Assembly (NCBI GenBank): GCA_948474755.1
Contig: CAOLHI010000023.1
Coordinates: 434,001 to 498,000, forward strand
Reading direction: 5' to 3'
DNA length: 64,000 nucleotides
From: Ctenosaura bakeri
Lineage: Eukaryota > Chordata > Lepidosauria > Squamata > Iguanidae
The notes below the pieces were generated by a model that did not search any database, was not told the origin of the DNA, and saw only the letters and a list, made by a program, of their open reading frames with translations. Below are positions 45,830 to 56,800 of the stretch, in pieces. A program made the translations under genes and the position numbers. Numbering within the stretch: position 1 is the stretch's first letter; every line of letters begins with the position of its first letter.

Positions 45830-46404
45830 AAGTTATTAATAAGGAAGAACACACAGAACTAATATTTTAAGCAGAGAAATCCTGGAATGTACTGAGTTTA
45901 GGAAAGTCTGGAAAAAGAAGAAAAACCCACATCAAGAAATACAATACTGTATGTGTGTATGCACAGCATGATTACTGGTAATATAGTATTATATAAAGTA
46001 TGATCGTAAAATCAAAATGCCTTTATCAGATTCTGCTCAAAACTGCAGCTTTCTCTCAGATTCACGGTCACTGCTTAAATTCTACCCAAAGCACACTATA
46101 GATAACATCAACTTTCCTATAACATAATATTCATGCAGTAAGTCTCAGCCAATTGTAGTTTCCCAGGCTATCCTATTTCACGGGGGTTTCTTTTTAAGGA
46201 TAAAAAGAGTGTGTGTGTGGCGGGGGAGAAAAGCTCCACAAAAGAGGGGAGGAATGAAAGTAATTAAGAAAGATGCTGCCTGAGACCATACATCAAAGAG
46301 ACAAAATGAAACATAACACAACTGAATGTGCAGACATATGTGAAATGGATAATTGCAATGCAGAATGTGCTTCTTTAGGTGCAATGCACAATGGCACAGG
46401 ACAT
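45830..46404. other. no recognised gene; TGCAT-rich end
   Basis: Positions 46310-46404 are rich in GCAATGCA and GTGCAATGCACAATGG words of the dispersed family. The rest looks unique. Confidence 0.4.
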
Positions 46405-47302
46405 TGTTACTGCCATGGCTGGGCCGCACTTAAGGTGATGTAGATATCATTTTGATATCAATAATTTGGCTTTCTTCCACCACCCCTCTACACGTGAGGC
46501 CCCCGGACAAGCACAGAACAAGGCTCGGCCACTAAACGCTGCAATATCCCAGCACAATACAGGCAGGCCAGAAATAGCCAGATCGCCACTTTAGAAGACC
46601 TCTCTGCAAACACCCTCATTATGTATGCACGCTGCTTACAAAGAGATCCCTGCCTGGAGCAGGCAACTTGACAAGCTGTACATTCAAATGTCAAGCACTG
46701 TGCATCTGCATACTGGCTACTCCATTGTCAATTCAGACTTAACTCAATCATGCTAAATTTTGACCTTTCCAAAGCTTTGTCTCGCACCCGAAACTCATTG
46801 TTTTCCCCAAGTACGGACTAGCCTGTGGTCACATTTCTCCCTATAAAAACCCCGGATTCCAAGACCTTCCTGGGATCGCTCCTGAGTTCCATCCCGTCTT
46901 GCCGCCACTTTGCTTGGTGAGCCTTCCCCTCAGTCATATTGGCTGAGACTTCGCAACTTCGGACTTTCACAGTGATCCATCCGGGCTACAGGACAGGTGT
47001 CGTATCACCCAATTCAACAACCCCTCTGAAAAATCCCTCTGTCCCACTCCAACCTTTATTTTCTATAGTTATCTGTGTGCGTGTGTTGCATACACTGTTT
47101 GTCTGTATTTAATAAAGATCTCAATTATTCTTATAACTTGGTGTGCTCCTTGGCTTGGCCTGACCCCATAGGTAAAAGATTCCGCTGTGTTGCCCTGCCT
47201 CTCGCATTGCTAGCTTGTGCTCTTTGACTAATTTCCCCAAACTCAGTTAATTGAGAGCGCATATAGGTGTCCCTCCTGGGAACCCCAGTAATCAGGGTAA
47301 CA
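46405..47302 (+). mobile_element. solo LTR, family A, copy 5
   Basis: TGTTACTGCCATGG to CAGGGTAACA with an ACAT duplication (46401-46404, 47303-47306). GATATCATTTTGATATC at 46443-46459, TATAAAAA at 46842-46849, AATAAA at 47111-47116. Confidence 0.92.
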
Positions 47303-47306
47303 ACAT

Positions 47307-48599
47307 TCAGCTCTGGTTCTTCAACCTTAGGCATTACTCCAAAAGCATGCAACCACATGCATATGGGGCTTAAACACATAAATCCTTAAGAAGATGCCAG
47401 CCAGCATTGGAAAACACAATTGTTATAAAGAAACACATGGGTTCCAGTAACCTTAGGCTACAGTTCTATACACCGAATTTGTTGAGGCTTACTTCTGAGT
47501 AGATACGTGTACGACTGCACTATTAATGTACACAGAGCATTATTTTGTAGAAAAGACTCTAACAGCCAGTAAAACTTTCTCAAGTTACAAATGAGAACTT
47601 TTTTTTAATTCTCACTTCTTATTTGTGTTTGAGATTTGCATCAATATTATATTTTGAGGCTTAGTTTACCCGTTTTCTTCTTCTACCCTGTCCACTTGAT
47701 TACAAGGTGTGTCTGTATGTTAGGTCTACATAGCTCCATAGGAAAGAAACTGTCATTTTTGGTGCAACACAAGGAGAAATGTTACTGCCTTTGAGAGACT
47801 CCCAATTTGAGAGATTTTCTTTCTTCTGCAGAGCAATTTTTCATATACATTATCAATGTAATTATACACATATGTACTCAGAAGTAAGCCCCAATGAGTT
47901 CATTGGGACCTGCTCCTAGGTAAATGTGTACAAGATTGTAACTCGAGGCATTGTAAAATGCCACTGGGATGCATGTATTTCATTATGACAATCAAGTTTT
48001 TTTCTCACTATATGTTTTTAAAATAATTTCCTTCCCATACATTGGTGGAGCTTGGAGGGGGTGGATGGGGGGGCTGGAGGGGGTGGGGCTACGGTGCAAG
48101 GGATGTGGCCACTGTGCATGAGACAAGGCTGTGGTGTGGGGGGCGTGGCCAGGGTGCATGGGGTCGTGGCTACGGGCCAGGAAGCCCCAAAAAACGTTGC
48201 CGCCCAAGGCGAATCGCCCTTCCCCCCCTTGTCCCTACACGACTGTTCCCATAATCTCCTGGAGTTAAACATACATTGTTTTCCCCCACATCCAGCCCTA
48301 TTTTTATCCTAACAACCACCCTGTGAAGTTAGATAGGCTGAAAGCATGCCACTGACTCAAGGTGACCACATGAGTGTTATGTTTTGGGGAACAGGCCTCA
48401 TCCGTGACGTGCATTGGGCAGAGGGGTTGGATATGAACATTGTGGACGTATAGTGGACCTGAGAAACTGTACAATTGATCTGAAAGAAAGCTGTAATTCT
48501 GACCAGATCTCATAAAGGCATTTTGATTTCACAGGGATGTATTACATAATATTTATTGTTAATCATGTTATATACCCACAGGCACATGTACAGACTATT
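47307..48599. other. mostly unique sequence with a G-rich block
   Basis: The only marked feature is the G-rich minisatellite-like stretch at 48040-48200. Confidence 0.45.
48056..48088 (+). repeat. G-run cluster with quadruplex pattern
   Basis: Four runs of four or more G separated by one to five bases on plus. The presumed KCNH5 transcript would carry the C-rich complement. Confidence 0.75.
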
Positions 48600-48815
48600 G
48601 TCCTTGGATTTTTTTCTTCATTTTTCAGGTTTTCCTAAACTTAGTACATAAATGCCAGGATTTCTCTCTTTAAAACTAGCAGTTTTGTATGTTCTTCCTA
48701 ATTAATACCGTTAGCCCTCTTGTTGCCTGGCCACACCATTTGGACTGCATTCAGATGTTGCTTAGTTGTACATGTTCCAGTTTTTATCTGTGAGATGTTA
48801 AAGGGTATGCTTGGG
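48600..48815 (+). mobile_element. family D DNA element, degraded
   Basis: Matches the second half of the 43.6-kb copy: TTCCTAATTAATACCG, GCCTGGCCACACCATTTG, ending GAGATGTTAAAGGGTATG. Confidence 0.5.
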
Positions 48816-49384
48816 TTAGTTAATTAACTAATGAACCTTTCCTGCCCACAGCAATAAGTGTCACAGCGTCAAGATGTAATTCATTTTGTTGCTTTTCCAA
48901 AGCACCTGTTCTATTTGAGCCATGTCCCCAAATGGTGCTAGGTGAATAATTAACAATTACAGTCATAAAGCTTTTCTGATAGCTAACAGACACACAGACA
49001 CACACACACACACACAAACACAAACTCTTTGCAAAGGTTAATTATCAGAAGCCAACTGTATGGCAAGAAAGAGACTTGGCAATAGTGGCGACTCAAAGAA
49101 AGACAGCCCTGAAAGCACTGTGTGCCAAAGACAATGGCATTTTTTATAAAGGGCACTGAGAAGGGAGCAAAATGAAACAATATTGATTTTTGTCAAGTGG
49201 AACTTCTCCATAATCCAGCTAAACTGCACCAATGGTAGCGCACTTCCCTGGAACAAAAGACACTCTAGGGTGGGAAGAAAAATGAAATGCCAAAGACAGA
49301 GGGAAGGGAAGGGAAAGGTGTTTACTGTATGATTACATGTGGCCCGTCTAACGGAATGTGCCGAATACTGTGTTCCTGAAGAAT
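48816..49384. other. no recognised gene; CA tract
   Basis: A (CA)n microsatellite lies at 48989-49022. Otherwise unique. Confidence 0.5.
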
Positions 49385-49530
49385 AGCTGAGTTTTTAATT
49401 GTGTAATTATGTATGTTAACATTTCTTTCAATTGTCTAACTATATTTAACTTTTGTATTCTATGAGTTTTTAACTGTAAGCTGCTTTGAGTCCCAACCTG
49501 GGGAAAAAAGCAGGGTATGAATAAAGAGGA
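49385..49530 (+). mobile_element. L2-like LINE 3' end
   Basis: AACTGTAAGCTGCTTTGAGT and GCAGGGTATGAATAAA tail. Confidence 0.65.
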
Positions 49531-49917
49531 GAAGGAAGAGGAGGACGGAGGAGGGAGAGAAAGAAGGAGCAGCTCAAGATATTTTGCTGCCTGAGCCAAG
49601 AGACAAATAGTTTCCCTTCCTCATTACAGATGATGATTGCATTGGCTGTGGATGGGAGTTTCAGCGGGGGTGTGTGTGTGACAAGAAAGGGAATATGGCA
49701 TACAATGGTCTATCCTTCAACAGAAGAGAACATCTAAGCAGCTGTGGAGGGACAGTGCAAGAAGCTGCTACCTGTATCTATATCCTGAGATATCTGCACA
49801 AATATTCTCATCCTCAACAAGAAGGAGCATCTTCATATGTCCTCCCCCTCCCCCTTAAATATGTTCAAGTGGAATGAGATCTTTTTTAGATGTGGGGACT
49901 TCCATGGAAAAATTCTC

Positions 49918-50245
49918 CAGAAAACATTGACTCAAAGCCAGCTGGAGTCTTATATATGCATAAGTTCCCATATGGGAGTGGTTGGATATTTTTGTCCAAT
50001 GCACAGTGTCCACTTTCAATTCAAGATTGCAGAAGCGGAATTGCAGATGTGGTACCATTGTGCATGGATGGGAATTGTACAAAGATATACATTCTGCAGG
50101 GTCCCACTGGGTGAGCATTTGGTTGCAAATCTAGTATCCTATCCCATTTACACAACCATGCCATTCTACAGCAGGCTCCTAGTGCATTGACCATAGAAAT
50201 CTGCATGTGAAGATTTACACTAAGCAACACCAACATAAGATCTTG
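49918..50245. repeat. TGCAT/GCATTG-rich dispersed repeat
   Basis: GTCCAATGCACAGTGTCCAC, CATTGTGCATGG and CTAGTGCATTGACC words, aligned roughly with the 2.5 and 62.1 kb blocks. Confidence 0.45.
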
Positions 50246-50720
50246 GCATTTTTGCATGGAAGGCAGTGGTTTTTACACAAAATACCCCTCTTGCTTTCTG
50301 AGACAGCTGCATCAAAACCCTCAGTATCCTGCCTAGGAAGGAGAAAACTTTTAAAATTCTCCATTCTTGCCTGCAAGAATGAAATAAGTCACTATTTACA
50401 ACCTGAATACCCAAGAAAGTGAACCCTCTACTTCCACTCCATGTGGGACTTGAGGAATTTGGCTCGGGCAACTTCCTCACTATCATGGAACATCCCATGG
50501 CTACTGGCATGCCTAGTCCTCACTGGATGTGTTTCAGGGGAGCTCCCCATTAAGGGTCCCCCCCCCTTTGGTACTTCTGAAAATACTGGACTCTCCATCA
50601 ACACACTTGCTTCTCAGCTCCATTCCTCTTTTTTTTCCTCCAAATATATTTTTATTAAGATGAGGAGAAACAAGACATTTCTCAGCTCCATTTCTCTCAG
50701 CATTTACCAGCAGAGTTTCA
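50246..50720. other. no recognised gene; possible L1-type tail
   Basis: TTTTTTCCTCCAAATATATT and TTTTTATTAAGATGAGGAG near 50632-50665 look like an L1-type tail on minus. Confidence 0.4.
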
Positions 50721-50826
50721 TTTCTATTGTATTCTATTGTATTCTATTGTATTCTATTGTATTCTATTGTATTCTATTGTATTCTATTCTATTCTATTCT
50801 ATTCTATTCTATTCTATTCTATTCTA
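50721..50826 (+). repeat. ATTCT/ATTGT pentanucleotide microsatellite
   Basis: About six ATTCTATTGT decamers, then about nine uninterrupted ATTCT pentamers. Confidence 0.95.
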
Positions 50827-50845
50827 AACAGAAATAAGGGTCAGG

Positions 50846-51054
50846 GAGCCCTGGTGGTGCAGTGGTTAAATGCCAGTACTGCAAGCCACAAGGTTGTGAG
50901 TTCGATCCTGCTGGGCTCCAAGGTTGACTCAGCCTTCCATCCTTCCGCAGGTCAGTAAAATGAGTACCCAGCTTGTTGGGGGCATGTATAGAAATACATG
51001 CTATTTGTAAGTTGTTCGCCGCCTCGATCCATATGGAGAGGCGGGATACAAATA

Positions 51055-51103
<49 letters not shown>
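50846..51103 (+). mobile_element. Sauria-type tRNA SINE (most intact)
   Basis: GAGCCCTGGTGGTGCAGTGG head with box A, GAGTTCGATCCTGC box B, GGTCAGTAAAATGAGTACCC body, CGCCTCGATCCATATGGAGA tail and an expanded AAT tract at 51055-51103. Confidence 0.95.
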
Positions 51104-51107
<4 letters not shown>

Positions 51108-51711
51108 TATTTCTACATCACCTACTTACTTAAGTATAAATACTTAAGTATACTGCCAAGAATATGGAACAATTACAGATGAGTAAGTCTAGGTAACTAT
51201 TCCATATTCAGGATCACTACTTAGTCACAACTGTGACACTATTACCATGATTGTAACAAACAGAGCCCAGGTGAATTATGTTTCTGTTATGTTTTGTGAG
51301 GGTTGGGCCAGGAGAGACTACTTGGTCAAGTATACATAACTAAGTAGGTGATATGGAATACTGACCATAAACAGTGATGGTGATGACGACGACAACTTAA
51401 ACTGATGAGGAAAACACATTGCTTTTAATTGTCTGTAAGGCACACAACAACAACAAACAACAACAATTGAACAGTTGATGTCTCTAGTATTTTTGACCAT
51501 GACCAAGATTTTGCATCAGAGGTTATGTTGTATAACTTTAAAACGACAGAGCTACATTGCTCACATGGTACTCAACCATACTATTCCATCTTTTTCCCAG
51601 ATCAGGATTTCAAGGGCCTTACGATAATTAAAAAAAAAAGACATCATTAAAAATCCACAAGATACAAAAGTTAAAACAAGACTGAAGATTCAAAAAAATG
51701 TAAAATCAAAT
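51104..51711. other. no recognised gene
   Basis: CAA-rich tail trace near 51445 and an L2-like reversed tail (AAAAATCCACAAGATACAAA) near 51650. Confidence 0.4.
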
Positions 51712-51713
51712 TA

Positions 51714-53063
51714 CACTTGGCCTTCCACATTTGCTAGGGTTAGGGGTACAGGACCCTTGCAAAAGTGGCAAAATCACAAATATCAAAATGTGTGTGTTTG
51801 TGTCTGTGGGAAGGGGGCCAAAGCATGATGGGAAGAGTGGGCACCCAGGTTCCACACCAGATCAGGGAAAGGAGAGGGAAGGGATGTTGGCATGGTGGCC
51901 TTATACTTCCTCTCTCTCATCCATCTCCTTCCTTTAGTGTGGGGGGCATTGGGAGAGAGCTTCTGGTGCTGTGAAATCAGGCTGTGAGCCATCCTCAGCT
52001 GGTCGGACAGCAGCTGGTGGAAGAGGACCAAGGGCGAGTTTTTTAAAGGGCTGCACAGCCTGATCAGAGACACTGAGAGCGGATCCCCCAAAAAGAAGCA
52101 CCTGAGGTTGCAGAGGCGGAGTTGAAGAAACTTGCAAAAAATTAAATCTGTGAAAGTGTTACTCTGATGGAGAAACCCTATCCCGGGGTCTACAATTTCT
52201 GTGTGCCAGAGAGGTCCCCCAAAGGGGCACGTAGGCAGGCACGGTTGAGAGACCGAAAACCAGGTCAGGACAGTAAAATCCCCAGTCACGTAGCCCCAGG
52301 AAACCTCAAGATGTGTAAACCTACAATAAACATAGGGTCCTCAGCCCCGAGATGCTGACTTGAGGGGATTAGCGTGTCTGCTCCAAGTTGAGCAAATATT
52401 CCATCAGGCGAGGACCATTTACATGAAGTCACACCACAAACTAACACAGCCGAAGATCCTGAGACTTTGGCAACACCTTGCAATCCCATCACACAAAGGA
52501 AACTACCATGGTGGAGCTTCGTTATCTCCCCGGGAAAGGCTTAGTCCTCCAGGTACTTTTCCCCTCCAAATAGTCCCAGTTTCTGAGCAGTTCTTTGGAT
52601 CACCCCCGGTCATACCAGCAGACCGTTGCTCCATCCGTTGAGTGATCCCCTCAGCCCTCTCCGTTCTGAGCCCCACTTCTCTGCAGTTTTTCCCGGACCA
52701 AGGACTTCAGGACAAAAGTGCAGTACCACCCCAGCTACACCCCTTCAATATTCCCCTATGTGGTTTCTTTTCTTTTGCTTCTTACTAGGTCTTGAATGAA
52801 TGTGTGAGTGATTGCATTGCTGTGTGAGACTATCTTTCAATAAAATCATTTATTTGACATTTTTGTTTGGTTTTTGGCTTGGTCTGACCCCGTAAAAACT
52901 GGGTAAAAAGACCCTGCTAGGTTACCCTGCCTCTCGCATGGCTATTGCTTGTGTTCTGGCTAGTTTCCATTCCCCATCATGTGGAGCACATTGAGGTGTC
53001 CCCCAAGGGACCCCAGAAATTAGAGTAACAAAAGTCAAACCAGCAAACATGGAAGGTTGACTG
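51714..53063 (-). mobile_element. pogo/Tigger-like element split by a solo LTR
   Basis: Left end CACTTGGCCTTCCACATTTG, right end AACATGGAAGGTTGACTG, TA on both sides (51712-51713, 53064-53065). Reverse orientation to the 18.9-kb copy. LTR-A copy 6 lies within. Confidence 0.87.
52157..53030 (+). mobile_element. solo LTR, family A, copy 6 (divergent 5' half)
   Basis: TGTTACTCTGATGG to TAGAGTAACA with an AAAG duplication (52153-52156, 53031-53034). AATAAA at 52839-52844 and CCTGCCTCTCGCATGGC near 52928. The U3 half differs from the other copies and lacks the GATATC pair. Confidence 0.88.
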
Positions 53064-53065
53064 TA

Positions 53066-53504
53066 AATACTGAAGGAAGGGGGATGGAATACTGAAGGAA
53101 GGGGGGTGGAAATCAGGTTCGGAATTATTACTTATGAAGATTAAAGAGGATATGGAGTACGGTGAAATTAATAATGTAATCAAATCCATATCCCACATTC
53201 TGAATGAAGATTTTTCTATATGAGAAGAATTAATTAAACTTCTGCTAAGCCATTGGAGGGAGGGATGCGGAGATTATACTATTTTTGGAAAGTAACGTCT
53301 GTGATTTGAATGTTAATCTGTTTTTGTAATTTAATCTGTAATAAAAATAATAATTAATAACAACAACAACAATAACTTATGATGATCAGAAAACAATACA
53401 AAAAAAAGGAAGGCTGACTGTAAAACATACATCATTAAGCACACACAGACACACCAGCACAACAATTAGCAAGATCCAGAGTATTGTGTAAGATGGGCCT
53501 AATA
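53066..53504. other. no recognised gene
   Basis: AT-rich block ending in an AATAATAATTAATAAC tract near 53345, possibly an old LINE tail. GGAAGGCTGACTGTAAA near 53410 repeats a Tigger-like end. Confidence 0.4.
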
Positions 53505-53740
53505 TAGCCACTCAAAATGGAAAAGCCTTTATTTCACTGCAGAAAATAAGCAGGGAGAGTGCCAGTCTGACTTCTTTAGGAAGGGAGTTCCAGAGCCTGG
53601 GGGCAGCCAGTGAGAAGGCCCTCTCCCAGGTTCCCACCAGATGTACCTGTGAAGTTGGTGGGGTGGAGACAAGGGCCTCCGCAGCAGATCTCAAAGCCTG
53701 GGCTGGTTCCAACAGGGCCCTGCACAAGATATTAATGTGT
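53505..53740 (-). mobile_element. L2-like LINE C-terminal fragment
   Basis: The minus strand reads GTWERAFSLAAPRLWNSLPK EVRLA, with a stop-free run typical of the L2 ORF end. Confidence 0.75.
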
Positions 53741-54285
53741 TCTGGTACACTGTGTGTCCTGGTGCACAACTTGTCCCATTCTGTATCAGGATTGGCTATG
53801 TATCAGAACATGAAGTGCATGTTCCACAATGGCCATAGTGCTAGCCAGAATACAAGTGTTGTGCAACATCACAGTTCACTGTTACATGATCATAAGTCAG
53901 TTTGTGAAGATGCAAATACCTAACAGGATGCCAGCTCATGTGATTTATTTTATTTATAACTATTGAAATGACAAAAATGTAAGGAGCCATAAATTGTTGC
54001 AATAAGTAAGCTGTTTTGGAGTGAGCTTTTGACACACCCTGGTGCTCTCACTTGTTAGTCTGCCAACAGAAAGTCAAAGATTCTGTAATTTTCCTAGTCA
54101 TTTCCCAGTCAATCTTGACCACCAATAATGCAGAACAGGGGCTTTATCTAGCAATTTCCCCCGCTACTAATCCATCTGATCAGGGAAATCACTGGCAGTA
54201 GCAAATATGAGGCCTGTGAAGGGTGCAGAGGTGGCAGCAGTCCAGAAAATACTAGTTGTTAAGATGCCATACTAGTTTGACTATC
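53741..54285. other. TGCAT-like words then unique sequence
   Basis: GAAGTGCATGTTCCACAATG and related words at 53740-53880 resemble the dispersed family. Nothing else recognised. Confidence 0.35.
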
Positions 54286-54289
54286 TATG

Positions 54290-55185
54290 TACAAATATGA
54301 AAGCTGGACAGGGGAAAAAACTGACAGGAACAAAATCAACACATTTGAAATGTAGTGCTGGAAGACAGTTCAACAGATACCACATACAACCAAAAGACAA
54401 ATGAATGGGTCCCAGAAAAAATCAAGCCTGAACTCTCACTATAAGTGAAGATGACTACACTGAGGCTGTTGTACTTCGGAAATATCAGAAAATCAGAGAA
54501 TCATGGAGTTGGAAGAGACCACAAGGGCCATCCAGTCCAACCTCTTGCCATGCAGGAAGATACCATCAAAGTATTCTCAACAGATGGCCATCCAGCCTTT
54601 GTTAAAAAACCTCCAAAGAAGATGACTCCATCACACTCCAAGATAGCATATTCCGCTGTTGAATTGCTCTTACTGTCAGGAAGTTCTTCCTCATGTTTTA
54701 GATGGAATCTCTTTTCCTGTAGATTGAATATCTGGGCACCCCAATTCAAGAAGGACATGGTCAAGCTGGAGCAGGTCCAGAGGAGGGTGACCAAAATGAT
54801 GAGGGGCCTGGAAGCCATGCCTTATGAGGATAGACTTAGAGACCTGGGTATGTTTAGTCTGCAGAAGAGAAGGTGAAGAGGGGACAGGAGAGCCATGTTT
54901 AAATGTTTGAAGGGATGTCATGTAGAGGAGGGAGTGGGCTTGTTTTCTGCTGCTCCAGAGACCATTGCGGTCGACATGATTTGGATAGCATGATCAACCA
55001 GAAAGACAGAAATGCTTGGAAAATGGAAGGCAGTGGAAAAAGAGGAACAGCGCATTATAGGCAGAACTTTTAAATCAAGGAAACCATGGCCCTGAGTTTG
55101 GAAGACCTGAGCAGGCTAGCTGATGACCAGTACTCTTGAAGATCTCTCATTCATTGGGTCACTATAAGCTGACGTTGGCTTGTGT
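54290..55185 (+). mobile_element. RTE/BovB LINE remnant split by CR1
   Basis: Encodes YESWTG near 54297 and matches RTE/BovB on both sides of the CR1. The right part (54966-55185) retains a GAAGGCAGTGGAAAAAGAGG stretch and ends GTCACTATAAGCTGACGTTG. Confidence 0.75.
54497..54965 (-). mobile_element. CR1 LINE with 5' inversion
   Basis: 54497-54730 is the CR1 3' part on minus (NLQEKRFHLKHEEELPDSKS). 54731-54965 is the adjoining upstream segment on plus (WAPQFKKDMVKLEQVQRRVT to FSAAPET). The two are consecutive in CR1 but oppositely oriented, the hallmark of twin priming. Confidence 0.9.
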
Positions 55186-55199
55186 CAAATAATGACAGA

Positions 55200-55379
55200 G
55201 ACCATTTCCGCACTAGCCTGTTATAGCGCGATGATTCCCCTTTCAACATCCTCTGGAATCCTGGGGTTTGCAGTTTCGGGAGGGGCCAGCTGGCCCCTCC
55301 CAAAACTGCAAATCCCAGGATTCCAGAGGATGTTGAAAGGGGAAACATCGCGCTATAACAGGCTCGTGTGGAAATGGCC
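55200..55379. mobile_element. palindromic MITE, nearly perfect hairpin
   Basis: GACCATTTCCGCAC to GTGTGGAAATGGCC, AGA on both sides (55197-55199, 55380-55382). Arms meet at GGCCAGCTGGCC, as in the 25.0-kb copy. Confidence 0.93.
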
Positions 55380-55382
55380 AGA

Positions 55383-56306
55383 AACCCTTTAAGTGGGGCA
55401 GAACCAAACTAGAGCCAAGAAATCAGCAAAACCGCCAGCAAGCTAATCTCTTGTCACCATTTGCGTGTTCAGTACCCTCATTTACATTCAAAGCCCTTTG
55501 GAAATTATTTTGCCATCCATGTCTTTGCCTTTTGTAGCAGTCTGCGGGAACACAAAAGGAATAATAACATGACTAATTTTATTTTTGCTGAGGTGTGATT
55601 GCTAGAATGCAGGCAGGAAGGTCTCAGCTCCAGGAACAAACAAACTATTGGGAATGCAAGTCACAGACACAGAACCCAAAATTAGCATGATGGGGAAAAA
55701 GGAGAAAACTCAGCCTTCCAAACACGTAGAAGTGTACAGCTATACTCAGCCTAATGCTAGCCTGAAGGACACAAATGCTGTGGTTATTCTAGTCGCAGGG
55801 ATGGACAATCTTCTCTTGTTGTCGAGAGTCATGTTCCCCTGCGGGGTGGTGGAATCTGTGGAAGGGGATGCATGCTCATGATAAATCAGGCTGAAGTCAA
55901 TGGCAGGAAGGGCCAAAGGCAAAACCTGGCCTCTTCTGTTTCTCATCCATCCATCCTTCTCCCTCTCTCTTTTTCTTTTTCCACCCCATACAGTGGATAC
56001 AACCTTTGTGAATTATTTGTTTGGCCCAGCAGCTGGGGAAAGCCTAAGGAGAGGGCGGTAATTGTCCTTTTCAGAAAGAGAAGGAGAACTAGAGAGGAGA
56101 AGGACTGCAGGTCGCAGGACTATGAAGTAGGTCGTTTCCCCCTATAATAAGGTAGTAAAACATTACCATATGTCCCCCTTTTCCCAGACATGTCCTCTTT
56201 TTCACAGCTAAAATTTCTATCAGGGCAGATTTTTTTAAACGCCCGCTGCTGCTTTGCCTCCTGCCTATTTCCCCATTGCCCTCTTGCCAGCTCCATCAGG
56301 CACTCT
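55383..56306. other. mostly unique sequence
   Basis: No exon or TE boundary seen. A weak family D-like stretch (GTCCCCCTTTTCCCAGACAT) lies near 56170. Confidence 0.45.
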
Positions 56307-56800
56307 ACTAAATATTAGGACAATCTTCCTGGTGGTAAGAGCTGTTTGACAGTGGAATGCATTGCCTGGGAGTGAGGTGGAATCTCCTTCTTTGGAGGTT
56401 TTTAAACAGAGGCTGGATGGCCATCTGCCAGGATGCTTTGATTGTGACTCGGTGATGCCATGGAGAACGACACAATCAAAGCATTCTGGCAGATGGCCAT
56501 CCAGCCTCTGTTTAAAAACGTCCAAAGAAGGAGATTCCACCACACTCCCAGGCAATGCATTCCACTGTCAAACAGCTCTCACCACCAGAAGGATTGTCCT
56601 AATGTTTAGATAGAGTGTCTTTTGTAGTCGTTTGAAGCCATTGCTCCTTGTCCTAGTCTCTGGAGCAGCAGAAAATAAGCTTGCTCTATCCTCCATATGA
56701 AATCCCTTCAAATGTTTAAACATAGCTATCACGAAATCTCTTACCCTTCTCTTCTTGAGGCTAAATGGACCCAGCTCACTAAGCCACTTCTTATAAGGTC
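56307..56800. mobile_element. CR1 LINE forming a 140-bp-arm inverted repeat
   Basis: 56307-56446 (plus) and 56471-56610 (minus) are copies of the same CR1 3' segment with few mismatches and a 24-bp spacer. The minus arm continues as normal CR1 to about 56800. Confidence 0.9.

Noticed and set aside
50846..50915. Possible tRNA genes (also at 12428, 28740, 38850)
   Set aside because: Box A and B are present but no cloverleaf is preserved and all copies share the same downstream SINE body.
23261..53030. A structured provirus made of paired LTRs
   Set aside because: No two LTR-A copies share the same target duplication and no viral coding region lies between them, so each is an independent solo LTR.
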